Origin: RBG-16-34-14 sp963798865 | GTDB lineage: Bacteria > Bacteroidota > Ignavibacteria > Ignavibacteriales > Ignavibacteriaceae | Length of the DNA stretch: 64,000 nt | Direction: 5' to 3' | Assembly (NCBI GenBank): GCA_963798865.1 | Contig: CAWCVZ010000009.1 | Coordinates: 649,881 to 713,880 of the forward strand | Part shown: piece after piece, positions 1 through 7,571 of the stretch | How positions within the stretch are numbered: position 1 is the first letter of the stretch | How the letters are laid out: every line of letters starts with the position of its first letter | Notes under the pieces: model-generated | The model's database searches: none | What the model saw: the letters and a program-made list of their open reading frames with translations, nothing else | Told to the model about the DNA's origin: nothing | Program-made: the position numbers and the translations under genes

Positions 1-515
1 TTACTCCTGTTTGCACCACAGAATTTGTTGCCTTCGCAAAAAAGAATTCAGAATTCAAAAAGCTTAACGCTGAACTAATTGGTCTTTCAATAGATCAGAT
101 CTTTTCTCACATAAAATGGGTTGAGTGGATCAAGAACAATCTTGGAATAGAAATTCCTTTCCCTGTTGTTGCTGATCATGCAGGAATTGTTTCCAACCAG
201 CTTGGAATGGTTCATCCGCGTAAAGAAACAACAACAGTAAGAGCAGTTTTTATTGTTGATCCAAAAGGATTCATCAGGTTGATAATTTATTATCCCCAGG
301 AAATAGGCAGACAGGTTGATGAAATATTGAGAGCATTAAAAGCTTTACAGGTATCGGATAAAAATAAAGTTGCAATGCCGGAGAACTGGCCAAACAATGA
401 GCTTATCGGATCAAAAGTAATTAATCCTCCGCCAAAAGATGTTATAGCTGCCGAAGAACGTTTAAAGAAAGAAAAAGGCTATGACTGGTGGTTTACTTAT
501 AAAGATTTAAATTAA
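1..515 (+). CDS. 1-Cys peroxiredoxin (Prx6/AhpC-TSA family), 5' truncated by window edge
   Basis: Thiol peroxidase that reduces hydrogen peroxide and organic hydroperoxides in the cytoplasm. The frame is already open at base 3; about 68 codons precede the first in-window ATG at 207, so that ATG is internal. The peroxidatic motif PVCTTE is encoded at 6-23 (Cys codon 12-14). Later blocks FPVVADHAG, RAVFIVDP, YYPQEIGR and the long C-terminal arm ending in a WWFTYKDLN-type tail are those of the Prx6 group. No second cysteine occurs after the active site, which fits a 1-Cys mechanism. The start and roughly 45 N-terminal residues lie outside the window. It is followed after 61 bp by a dihydroorotate-dehydrogenase-like gene on the same strand. 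Confidence 0.93.
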   Translation, partial: TPVCTTEFVAFAKKNSEFKKLNAELIGLSIDQIFSHIKWVEWIKNNLGIEIPFPVVADHAGIVSNQLGMVHPRKETTTVRAVFIVDPKGFIRLIIYYPQEIGRQVDEILRALKALQVSDKNKVAMPENWPNNELIGSKVINPPPKDVIAAEERLKKEKGYDWWFTYKDLN

Positions 516-523
516 AAACATTA

Positions 524-553
524 GGAAGCCTCGCAAGGGGAGGAGAGGCTTCC
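524..553 (+). terminator. GC-rich hairpin between peroxiredoxin and DHOD-like gene
   Basis: Nine-base arms (524-532 and 545-553, GGAAGCCTC/GAGGCTTCC) enclose a 12-base G-rich loop shortly after the peroxiredoxin stop codon. The following sequence is only weakly T-rich, so it may be a poor terminator, an mRNA-stabilising hairpin or a small intergenic repeat. Confidence 0.35.
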
Positions 554-576
554 GGATTTAAAATAACAGGTGAAAC

Positions 577-1566
577 GTGAACATATCAACAAACTATCTC
601 GGTATTGATCTTCAGAATCCTATTGTTCCTTCAGCAGGTCCACTTTCTGAAGATATTGATAAAATAAAAATGATGGAAGATGCAGGAGCAGCTGCAGTTG
701 TTCTTTATTCTTTATTTGAAGAACAGATTGAAAATGAATCTCTTGAGCTTCATCACCGTACAATATACAATACGGAAAGTTATGCGGAGGCGCTCAATTA
801 TTTTCCCGAACCATTTGATTTCCGGATGGGACCCGAAGAGTACCTTGAGCATATTAGAAAAGCTAAAGACTCTGTTAATATTCCTGTTATTGCAAGCCTT
901 AATGGAAAATCTATCGGCGGTTGGACTGATTATGCAAAGAAGATTGAACAGGCTGGGGCGAATGCACTCGAGCTTAACATTTATTTTCTTGCTGCTGATC
1001 TTCAAAGGACAGGTGTGGAAATAGAAAAAAATTATATTGAGATAGTTAAGGAAGTGAAAAAAAATATTTCCATTCCTATAGCAGTTAAGATGCATCCGTT
1101 TTTCAGTTCAGTTGCAAATATGGCTTCTGAGCTTGATAAAGCAGGGGCAGACGGCTTGGTTTTATTCAACAGATTTTATCAGCCGGATATTGATCTTGAA
1201 ACACTTGAAGTTGTTCCAAATGTAATACTAAGTTCATCAGGATCAATGAGACTTCCTTTAAGATGGATTGGAATTCTTTATGGGAAGATAAAAGCCGACC
1301 TTGCCGCAACAAGCGGTGTTTATAATGAAAAAGACATAATTAAAATGGTTATGGCAGGTGCCAAAGTAACTCAAATGCTTTCCTGTTTATTGAAATTCGG
1401 GATTGGTCATATTGCAGATGTTCTCACAAAACTCAAATACTGGATGGAAGTAAATGAATATGAATCCTTAGACCAGATGAGAGGTAGCATGAGCTATATG
1501 AATGTTGATGATCCATCTAAGTTTGAGCGCGCAAATTATATGAAGGTACTGCATTCAGTAAAATGA
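577..1566 (+). CDS. dihydroorotate dehydrogenase-like FMN protein
   Basis: A 329-residue TIM-barrel oxidoreductase of the dihydroorotate dehydrogenase/dihydropyrimidine dehydrogenase family. The N-terminus (YLGIDLQNPIVPSAGPL), PVIASLNG, AVKMHPFF and the late GADGLVLFNRF and SSSGS segments match the FMN-binding barrel. The usual class 1 catalytic stretch (ELNLSCPN, with its Cys) is replaced by LELNIYFLAAD, so the catalytic cysteine is not where pyrD has it. It is therefore best treated as a PyrD paralogue of unknown substrate and not the pyrimidine enzyme. It starts with GTG at 577, with AGGTG a few bases upstream. Cytoplasmic by sequence (no signal or membrane segment). Confidence 0.85.
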   Translation: MNISTNYLGIDLQNPIVPSAGPLSEDIDKIKMMEDAGAAAVVLYSLFEEQIENESLELHHRTIYNTESYAEALNYFPEPFDFRMGPEEYLEHIRKAKDSVNIPVIASLNGKSIGGWTDYAKKIEQAGANALELNIYFLAADLQRTGVEIEKNYIEIVKEVKKNISIPIAVKMHPFFSSVANMASELDKAGADGLVLFNRFYQPDIDLETLEVVPNVILSSSGSMRLPLRWIGILYGKIKADLAATSGVYNEKDIIKMVMAGAKVTQMLSCLLKFGIGHIADVLTKLKYWMEVNEYESLDQMRGSMSYMNVDDPSKFERANYMKVLHSVK

Positions 1567-1570
1567 CTTT

Positions 1571-1591
1571 GTCAGTCTGAGCCTGTCGAAG
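1571..1591 (+). repeat. dispersed intergenic motif, copy 1
   Basis: GTCAGTCTGAGCCTGTCGAA type motif directly after the DHOD-like stop. A copy in opposite orientation lies at 1773-1792 and agrees at about 18 of 20 positions. I recognise this as a common intergenic repeat type of the Bacteroidota/Ignavibacteriota group. Confidence 0.6.
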
Positions 1592-1622
1592 ACCGACATT
1601 TCAGGACAAAATCACACTTCAA

Positions 1623-1642
1623 CCTGCCTGACGGCAGGCAGG
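1623..1642. repeat. perfect palindrome, 8-bp arms
   Basis: CCTGCCTG (1623-1630) and CAGGCAGG (1635-1642) around a four-base ACGG loop. It lies between the two inverted copies of the GTCAG motif and resembles REP-type palindromes. Confidence 0.6.
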
Positions 1643-1698
1643 CAAGCTCAGTGTGACAATAAAAATTACTTTTGAGACAATCTCATCTTTAAATCCAT

Positions 1699-1742
1699 CG
1701 TCATTCTGAGCAACCGCCCTTGGCGGTGAGGAAAGAATCCCT
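1699..1742. repeat. GTCATTCTGAGC-type intergenic repeat with internal hairpin
   Basis: GTCATTCTGAGC at the left, an internal ACCGCC/GGCGGT hairpin, and GAATCCCTT at the right. This resembles a widely dispersed bacterial intergenic repeat (GTCATTCTGAGC...GAATC). No coding potential. Confidence 0.45.
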
Positions 1743-1772
1743 TAAAATCAAAAAGCCGTGTTAAGTTCAGGT

Positions 1773-1792
1773 TTCGACAAGCTCAGCCTGAC
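1773..1792 (-). repeat. dispersed intergenic motif, copy 2 (inverted)
   Basis: The reverse complement reads GTCAGGCTGAGCTTGTCGAA, the inverted partner of the copy at 1571-1591. Confidence 0.6.
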
Positions 1793-1921
1793 AATTTGAA
1801 TGTCACCTAAGTTTATCGAAGTGTGACCTCATCCTTCAACAAGCTTAGGAGGACTGTGAGAGAAAAGAACAAAAAAAATAATCTCTCTGTACTTTTCTTA
1901 GCATAAGAAAAGTACCAAAAG

Positions 1922-2068
1922 AAGCATGCACTTAAAAATAAATTCTAAAATTATCCTTCGTTCCGCTAAGATAAATAAACTCGTTCCTGTAAACAGGAAC
2001 TCAAACAGAATTTATCTTTTTTCGCTTCACTCCGGATAATTTCTTTACGAATTTTTTTTAATGTGCTT
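1922..2068. repeat. long imperfect palindrome A
   Basis: The left part (AAGCATGCACTT, AATTCTAAAATTATCC, CCGCTAAGATAAAT) is matched in reverse complement by the right part (ATTTATCTTTTTTCGC, GGATAATTTCTTTACGAATT, AATGTGCTT). The centre contains GTTCCTGTAAACAGGAAC, itself a palindrome. It could fold into one long hairpin and looks like part of a small non-autonomous element. Confidence 0.5.
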
Positions 2069-2100
2069 AAAATGAAAAATGTTTACCAAAACCGACCTTA

Positions 2101-2247
2101 AATAAATTGCGTTAAAAAATTTATCGGAATGAAGTGTTAAACGAAGAATGTTAGAATGTTAAGAAGAAATATATTTAGTTTTATTTTTTATAAAAAGTTG
2201 CTCTTCATTCTTCGTAGCGGAATGTAGATAAATTTTAGCAATTTATT
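2101..2247. repeat. long imperfect palindrome B
   Basis: The left side (AATAAATTGC, AATTTATCGGAATG, CGAAGAATG) pairs with the right side (CATTCTTCG, GCGGAATGTAGATAAATT, GCAATTTATT). Its length is about the same as palindrome A immediately upstream. Sequences outside the pair (about 1889-1923 and 2259-2301) are also related to each other in inverted orientation. Confidence 0.5.
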
Positions 2248-2805
2248 TGCAGTCTTGATTCTTTGGTTACCTTCTTATCAAGAAGAAAGTAACAACAAAG
2301 GTTCTTGAACTTTTGGAGGATTTTTTCCTGAGTTTATCAAAGGATTCTTTCAAGTTTACCCGCCTCTGGCGGGAGAAAAGAAAGAAGAATATACTTGCCA
2401 ATTATAAAATTTTATTTTTTCTCTTAATAAAAGATTTAATTTGAAATAAGATAAAAATTTGCTGAAATTAAGACCGGTTTTAAGAGGGCATATTTAAATG
2501 GAAGAAAATGGGTTAGTCGCAGTAAGCAAATCAACAGAATATTTATATCAGGATAATATATATCATCATAAAAAACAGGATCTGTTTTATACGGGTTTAT
2601 TTTAAAGATTTATATAAATACCAGGATAAACAAAATCCGGGATTTTAAAAATAGAGTATCAGCAATTCCGGTTAAGTATTAGTTATACCGTTAATTAAAG
2701 AGGAAGGAATTGGAAAATAAAAAGTATTTTGAATGAGATTAAAAAATTTAAATATATGTTATTCATTTTTTTTTCAAAAAAGTAAATGTAAAAAGGAGAT
2801 ATGCT

Positions 2806-3285
2806 ATGCGCTATTTATTACTTCTAATTTTAAGTTTATGCTTGATGAGTTGCAACCAACAAAATAATAGTAATGTGGATGAAAATCTGGAAGAGACTTC
2901 GGTTGATGTGGACTCACTTAATGCAGAGTTTGTCGGAGGATGGAACCAAAAGGATTCTGCGGCAATAATTAATACTATCGCAGAGGACGCAATCGTTATG
3001 AATGACTCATTAATCCACAAAGGGAAAAATGAGATAGCAAAAAACTGGATAAGCGGCGGTGTAAAAGTATTAAGCAATATTAGAACTCATTCTTTAATAA
3101 GTGATGCTGGAGGAAAACTAGCCTATGATGGGGGCACTTACACTCTAGACCTCAACCCACCGGGCGGCCCTTTGTTAAAAGAACGGGGGATTTATAGTCT
3201 TATATGGAATAAAAGAAATGACGGGAATTGGAAACTAAAACTTATCCATATTGAAGATGTAACACGGCTTCCGGATATAAAATAA
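2806..3285 (+). CDS. SnoaL/DUF4440-like lipoprotein
   Basis: A 159-residue protein with a lipoprotein signal (MRYLLLLILSLCLMSC; lipidated Cys at residue 16) and a single NTF2-like/SnoaL-type domain. The pattern VDSLNAEFVGGWNQKDSAAI, AEDAIVMNDS, HKGKNEIA and the late YSLIWNKRNDGNWKL is typical of DUF4440 proteins, which have a small cone-shaped fold often binding hydrophobic ligands. The function is unknown. AAGGAG lies just upstream of the ATG. It stands alone between two non-coding, repeat-rich segments. Confidence 0.8.
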   Translation: MRYLLLLILSLCLMSCNQQNNSNVDENLEETSVDVDSLNAEFVGGWNQKDSAAIINTIAEDAIVMNDSLIHKGKNEIAKNWISGGVKVLSNIRTHSLISDAGGKLAYDGGTYTLDLNPPGGPLLKERGIYSLIWNKRNDGNWKLKLIHIEDVTRLPDIK

Positions 3286-3489
3286 TTAGCAAGAATGTAA
3301 GTGATAAAATAATTGAAACATTATTAAATGCTTCAACTTCTTTAGTTAAAAAGAGTACATTTGTGGGATTAGGAATAGCTTTTGATTTTTATCAGTAAGA
3401 TTAAAAAAGGGAAATTATATTTAAAAAACGGCATAACAAGCCAATCAAGCGGACGCCGTTTTCGCATTTGGCATTTTATTAATTTTTGA

Positions 3490-3532
3490 GTTAGCCGTTC
3501 CCCGCCATAGGGGGCAGGCCGTTTCGGCTAAC
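3490..3532. repeat. hairpin GTTAGCCG...CGGCTAAC
   Basis: Eight-base perfect arms at the ends, with a second GC-rich stem (CCCCGCC / GGGG) inside. The arm sequence GTTAGCC recurs at 3670-3676. Confidence 0.5.
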
Positions 3533-3563
3533 TTGTTAAAGGTTGTTCTATTAAATAACATTG

Positions 3564-3606
3564 TTGCAAACTGCACTTGCAAGGAAAGTTTAAGTGCAGT
3601 TTGCAA
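3564..3606. repeat. perfect inverted repeat with 15-bp arms
   Basis: Arms 3564-3578 (TTGCAAACTGCACTT) and 3592-3606 are perfect reverse complements with a 13-base spacer. This is much longer than expected by chance in AT-rich intergenic DNA. There is no T-tract suited to a terminator; it could be an operator, a recombination site or the tip of a mobile repeat. Confidence 0.6.
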
Positions 3607-3686
3607 AATCTTTGGCTTTGTCTTTTTAATCTGCATTGCTGTTCTTGGCGGCGGGTTATCGGCAACGTCGTTAGCCCCAAATTATT

Positions 3687-4447
3687 ATGAATGAATTATT
3701 TACTATAACTGGTTCGATTGCATCAATAGGTAGTATACCTTTAGCCATTTATCTTTTTATTAAATTACGAGAATCGCGCTTTGACAAAATCAAAAGGGAA
3801 ATTGTAAGAATTTTATCCTATCAAATCGGTGAAAATCGTGATCTACGTATTTTTGAAATAGAAACTGTTATAAATTCAAAAATTAGAGAAAATAGAATAA
3901 AACCTAATAGTATTTCTATTTCAAGAAGTTATTGAAGATTTAGTTTCCGAAACAATTTCAAGTCCATTACTTGATACAAGCAGAAAGGAATTAATTCTTA
4001 GAAAATTTTAAAGGGCTTTATTATAAAAGTGAATTATTTGATGTTATCGATAAAATTGAACCAAGAATTAAAACTATAGGAATTGAAACAAGAGAAGAAG
4101 AAATTAAGTTGAGAATAAAAGAAATCGAGAATAGTTTAAATAATTGGACATCAAAAAGAAGTTCCTTACAAAAAGAATATGATACATTAAAAACTAAACA
4201 AGGTTATATGTATGAAAGATTCTCAACTATTTTCGGTTTGCTTGCTGTTATTATTACAATTCTGTTTTCTTTAATGACAATGATTGGTGAAGAAAAAATA
4301 AGTGACTTCTTTTCACCTATTGATAAATTTACAGAAAGTAACAAATTTTTATTGAATTTAATATTAGGAATATTCGCAAGTTTTGTTTCAATTTCTGTTG
4401 CAGTTTATTTTAGAAAAATTTCAAACCGTTATAAAAAATTCAAGTAA
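3687..4447 (+). pseudogene. frameshifted coiled-coil membrane protein, unknown function
   Basis: Three consecutive open segments in successive frames reconstruct one protein of about 250 residues. Segment 1 (from ATG 3687) has an N-terminal membrane segment (ITGSIASIGSIPLAIYLFI). The middle segment reads FQEVIEDLVSETISSPLLD. The last, open well before 4109, has a coiled coil (TREEEIKLRIKEIENSL) and two C-terminal membrane segments (FGLLAVIITILFSLMTMI; LNLILGIFASFVSISVAVYF). The breaks near 3920 and 4010 are each equivalent to one extra base. I do not recognise the family. Its position directly after an integron-site-like stretch, with no operon partner, is compatible with a captured gene. Confidence 0.6.
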
Positions 4448-4485
4448 ACAAAGGTAGCTAACCTCTTTAATAAGTAAAACCAACC

Positions 4486-4602
4486 TTAAACTTTTTGCTG
4501 CCTTCTCGTAAAAAACCCTTCTACTCTTAAAATACCAACAGCCATTAGTAAAAAGCTAATTGCCGCTTTTGAAAATACCTTTGCCGTTAGTAAATCACTC
4601 AT
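4486..4602 (-). CDS. possible small membrane protein, 38 aa
   Basis: ATG at 4602 to TAA at 4486 encodes 38 residues: a short polar start (MSDLLTAKVFSK), one hydrophobic helix (AAISFLLMAVGILRV) and a basic tail ending RRQQKV, a sensible single-pass positive-inside topology. AGGATAGG lies 4-11 bases upstream of the ATG on the minus strand. It would be divergently transcribed from the histidine kinase gene and shares its promoter gap. The evidence is the open frame, ribosome site and amphipathic logic only; no family recognised. Confidence 0.4.
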   Translation of the reverse strand: MSDLLTAKVFSKAAISFLLMAVGILRVEGFFTRRQQKV

Positions 4603-4622
4603 TTCACCTATCCTTAATTTTT

Positions 4623-4671
4623 AATAATTTTTGTTAGTCAATAATGATTATTAGTTAAAACAAAAATTATT
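4623..4671. promoter_or_regulatory. AT-rich inverted repeat immediately upstream of histidine kinase gene
   Basis: Perfect 12-base arms, AATAATTTTTGT (4623-4634) and ACAAAAATTATT (4660-4671), end one base before the kinase ATG at 4673. The placement would cover the promoter or start of a short leader, so it may be an operator shared with the divergent small gene. No regulator family can be assigned. Confidence 0.4.
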
Positions 4672-4672
4672 T

Positions 4673-6118
4673 ATGCAGACAACCTATAACCTGGATTTCA
4701 GGTTGTTCGATAGTTTTCCCGATATGTGCTTTATTCTTAACAGCAATGAAGATGTTGAAGACATGAACATATCTGCAAGAATTAAGCTTGATATTAAATG
4801 GAGAGGAGAAAAGAATCATAACTTTCTTGATTTGGTTGATGCTGTCTGGGTTGATTCCACTAAAAATGAAATTGAGAAATGTAAGACTGAATTCAAAAGT
4901 AAAATAACCGAATCAAAATTATCTTCGGGTAAAAACGTTTTTGATGTTGAGCTTCTCATAGCCCCATATTCTTATCAGCCTGATAATGGAAAAAATGAAT
5001 ATATAATTATTCTTGCAAGAGATATTACTGAAAGCAGAAAGAAGGAATTGGATTTACTAAGATTTTATAACATTGCTGAGAAAACAGTTTTTCCTTTGCA
5101 GATCACCAGCCTTGAAGGGAAAATGCTTTACATTAACCCTGCTTACGAAGCTGCAAGCGGTTATTCAAGAGATGAACTTTTAGGTAAAAGCCCTAATGTT
5201 TTCAGCAGCGGGAAACACTCTAAAAGTTTTTGGGCAAATATGTGGTCAACAATAAAATCGGGTAAAGTATGGGTCGGTGAAGTTGAAAATAAAAAGAAAG
5301 ATGGAACTCCCTTTTATACTCAGCTGCTTATTTCTCCGATTCTGAACAGTAAAGGAAAAGTATTCGGATTTTTTGGAGTTCACAGGGATCTTGGTGAAAA
5401 AAAACTTTTGGAAAAACAATTAATACATTCACAAAAGATGGAAAGCATAGGAACTCTTGCTGCCGGTATTGCGCACGAAGTTGGAAATCCTCTTGCATCT
5501 ATTTCAGCAATTGCACAGGTTATACAAAGAACAACAGAAGATTCTTTTGTAAAAGAAAAAATTGAATTGGTTAAAACACAGGTAACAAGGATTTCAAAAA
5601 TAATAAGAGACCTTGTTGATTTTTCAAGACCTTCAAATTATGAATTGAGGCTTACTGATATAAATCAGAATATAGCGGAGGCAGTAAACATAACCCGCGT
5701 TGGAGCAAAAGCAAAAGATGTTAACTTTGAGTTTAAGAAGAATGAAAATATTCCGCTCCTTCCATTGGTTGCAGACCAGATTGAGCAGGTCTTCATTAAT
5801 ATTCTTCTTAACTCTGTTGATTCTTATGTTGAACCAATTGCTTTAGGAAAAAAAGAAAAAAGAATTTCAATTGTTACAGAATTGAAAGATGATTTTGTAA
5901 ATATAACTTTTACAGATAACGGCAGCGGAATTAAGGATGAAAATCTTGCAAAAATTTTTGAACCTTTCTTCACCACAAAGAAAGAAGGAAAAGGTACCGG
6001 TCTTGGTCTTTGGGTTAGCTATGGAATTGTAAAAAGTTTCCAGGGAGATATAACAGTTAAAAGTAAATTAGGTGAGGGAACTACATTTGTAATTTCTTTG
6101 CCGACAAATCCAAAATAG
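4673..6118 (+). CDS. PAS-domain sensor histidine kinase, NtrB type
   Basis: Soluble 481-residue two-component sensor. The N-terminal 120 residues form a divergent PAS-like domain. Residues about 130-250 are a clear PAS/PAC domain (ITSLEGKMLYINPAYEAASGY, GEVENKKKDGTPFY). The HisKA H-box GTLAAGIAHEVGNPL carries the phosphorylated histidine at residue 268. The ATPase domain shows N box (NILLNSVDSY), G1 (DNGSGI), F (EPFFTTK) and G2 (GTGLGLW). No membrane segment, so it senses a cytoplasmic signal, possibly redox or a small ligand through PAS. The NtrC-type regulator 97 bp downstream is the likely partner. The ATG has no evident Shine-Dalgarno. Confidence 0.93.
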   Translation: MQTTYNLDFRLFDSFPDMCFILNSNEDVEDMNISARIKLDIKWRGEKNHNFLDLVDAVWVDSTKNEIEKCKTEFKSKITESKLSSGKNVFDVELLIAPYSYQPDNGKNEYIIILARDITESRKKELDLLRFYNIAEKTVFPLQITSLEGKMLYINPAYEAASGYSRDELLGKSPNVFSSGKHSKSFWANMWSTIKSGKVWVGEVENKKKDGTPFYTQLLISPILNSKGKVFGFFGVHRDLGEKKLLEKQLIHSQKMESIGTLAAGIAHEVGNPLASISAIAQVIQRTTEDSFVKEKIELVKTQVTRISKIIRDLVDFSRPSNYELRLTDINQNIAEAVNITRVGAKAKDVNFEFKKNENIPLLPLVADQIEQVFINILLNSVDSYVEPIALGKKEKRISIVTELKDDFVNITFTDNGSGIKDENLAKIFEPFFTTKKEGKGTGLGLWVSYGIVKSFQGDITVKSKLGEGTTFVISLPTNPK

Positions 6119-6132
6119 AATTATAACCCGTA

Positions 6133-6154
6133 GCTCAGATTTCCAAATCTGAGC
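6133..6154. repeat. perfect hairpin, 10-bp arms
   Basis: GCTCAGATTT-CC-AAATCTGAGC between kinase and response regulator. A second hairpin lies 12 bases on. There is no T-tract, so transcription probably continues; it may be a dispersed palindrome or an mRNA processing hairpin. Confidence 0.6.
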
Positions 6155-6165
6155 AGATTGTTTTC

Positions 6166-6185
6166 CTCAGAACAGGAGTTCTGAG
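6166..6185. repeat. perfect hairpin, 8-bp arms
   Basis: CTCAGAAC-AGGA-GTTCTGAG. Its outer bases (CTCAG/CTGAG) repeat the theme of the neighbouring hairpin at 6133-6154, suggesting that the two form one repeat unit. Confidence 0.55.
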
Positions 6186-6215
6186 TGACGAACTTGAATC
6201 TAAATAGAGGTTGCA

Positions 6216-7571
6216 ATGCAGGAAAAAATTTTAGTAGTGGACGATGAAGATATTATCAGGGAATCACTCTCGTTTATTTTAAAGAAGGAAGGTTTTCTTG
6301 TTGAAGAAGCTGTTAATGGTAAAGAAGCTCTTGATAAAATAAAAGAAAATTCGTTCGACCTTGTTATAAGCGATCTCGAAATGCCGGTTATGAAGGGAAC
6401 TGAACTTCTTGAGGAAATAAAGAAGCTTGATATTAAAACATCTGTAGTTATTGTTACAGCTTTTGGTTCTCTTGATACAGCGATAAAAGCATTAAGAAAC
6501 GGGGCAAGTGATTATATTCTTAAACCTGTTGAGTTTGATGAGCTCCTTATAAAAATCAGGAGATTGTTTGATACAAAAAATATCCTCCTTGAGAACAGAA
6601 TTTTACGAAATGAAATACAAAGGAATTTTGATTTTGAAAATATCATTGGTAAAAGCCCTGCAATGAAATCCGTTTACCAAATGATTAAAACTGTAGCTGA
6701 GACTGATAGTACAGTTTTAATAACCGGTAAGAGTGGAACGGGAAAAGAGCTTGTTGCACGTGCCCTTCATTTCCATAGTAAAAGAAAAAATAAACCATTT
6801 ATTGCTGTTAATTGTGGAGCCATTACAGAAAATCTTATGGAGAGTGAATTATTCGGACATAAAAAAGGTGCATTTACCGGCGCAGTTTCAGATAAAGAAG
6901 GTTATGTAAAAGCTGCTGAAGGCGGTACTCTTTTTCTCGATGAAATAAGCGAGCTGCCTTTATTAATGCAGGTTAAGTTTTTAAGGGTTCTGCAGGAAAA
7001 AGAATATACTCCTGTTGGAACAACAATAACATTACCTGTTAATGTAAGATTTATAGCTTCAACAAACCGCGATCTTAAAGAAGAAATAAAATCCGAGAGG
7101 TTTAGAGAAGATCTTTTTTATCGTTTAAATGTTGTTGAAATAAATCTTCCAAATCTCCCTGAAAGAGTTGAAGATATACCTCTTCTTGCAGACCATTTCC
7201 TGAACAAATACCGAACCGAAATGAACAAGAATATTAAAGGTATAGATAGCCTTGCCGTAAAAGTTTTAATGCAGCATAAATGGAAAGGCGAAGTTCGCGA
7301 ACTTGAAAATGTTATTGAACGTGCAGTTATTTTTTGCAGCGGTGATTTCATTACTTTAAAAGATCTCCCGCCAAACTTTCAACAGCAAAGTGAATTCACA
7401 GGTGTTTTAAACACAGGGTCTCTTGAAGAAGCTGTTAGAAATTATGAGAAGGACTTGATCATGAAAGCTCTTGAAAGCAACGAATTCAATAAAGAAAAAA
7501 CTGCTGAGGTTCTCCAGGTAGGATTATCAACTCTTTACCGGAAACTGAAAGAACTTGATATAAAATCCTGA
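6216..7571 (+). CDS. sigma-54-dependent response regulator, NtrC/AtoC type
   Basis: 451-residue enhancer-binding activator. The receiver domain (1-120) has acidic pocket D9/D10, phosphoacceptor D53 (VISDLEMP), and T/K residues in VIVTAFGS and YILKPVE. The AAA+ domain has Walker A GKSGTGKE (171-178), the sigma-54-contacting GAFTGA loop (218-223), Walker B TLFLDE and sensor motif RFIASTNRD. The last 45 residues are a Fis-type helix-turn-helix (EKTAEVLQVGLSTLYRKL). It should bind upstream activating sites and open RNA polymerase-sigma-54 promoters when phosphorylated by the kinase encoded just upstream. A sigma-54-like element lies 190 bp beyond its stop codon, pointing to the downstream stress/cytochrome genes as targets. 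Confidence 0.95.
   Translation: MQEKILVVDDEDIIRESLSFILKKEGFLVEEAVNGKEALDKIKENSFDLVISDLEMPVMKGTELLEEIKKLDIKTSVVIVTAFGSLDTAIKALRNGASDYILKPVEFDELLIKIRRLFDTKNILLENRILRNEIQRNFDFENIIGKSPAMKSVYQMIKTVAETDSTVLITGKSGTGKELVARALHFHSKRKNKPFIAVNCGAITENLMESELFGHKKGAFTGAVSDKEGYVKAAEGGTLFLDEISELPLLMQVKFLRVLQEKEYTPVGTTITLPVNVRFIASTNRDLKEEIKSERFREDLFYRLNVVEINLPNLPERVEDIPLLADHFLNKYRTEMNKNIKGIDSLAVKVLMQHKWKGEVRELENVIERAVIFCSGDFITLKDLPPNFQQQSEFTGVLNTGSLEEAVRNYEKDLIMKALESNEFNKEKTAEVLQVGLSTLYRKLKELDIKS

Larger units (their letters stand above)
1567..2805. other. 1.2-kb non-coding, repeat-filled intergenic region
   Basis: No convincing gene. It holds several families of short dispersed-type repeats: inverted copies of a GTCAG-CTGAGC-TGTCGAA motif, an 8-bp-arm palindrome, a GTCATTCTGAGC element and two consecutive imperfect palindromes of about 147 bp flanked by related inverted sequences. 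From about 2400 to 2780 it is plain AT-rich DNA leading into a lipoprotein gene. Confidence 0.7.
3286..3686. other. 401-bp intergenic region rich in inverted repeats, integron-site-like left half
   Basis: No gene seen. It contains GCATAAC (3431) followed by a stretch that reads like the left half of a gammaproteobacterial attC site, a GTTAGCCG...CGGCTAAC hairpin (3490-3532), a perfect 15-bp-arm hairpin (3564-3606) and GTTAGCC at 3670-3676, just before the next gene. A candidate recombination or repeat boundary, unproven. Confidence 0.4.

Noticed and set aside
2498..2605. 35-codon open frame on the plus strand in the long intergenic region
   Set aside because: No ribosome site, no domain, no hydrophobic or compositional signal; within AT-rich DNA where such frames are expected by chance.
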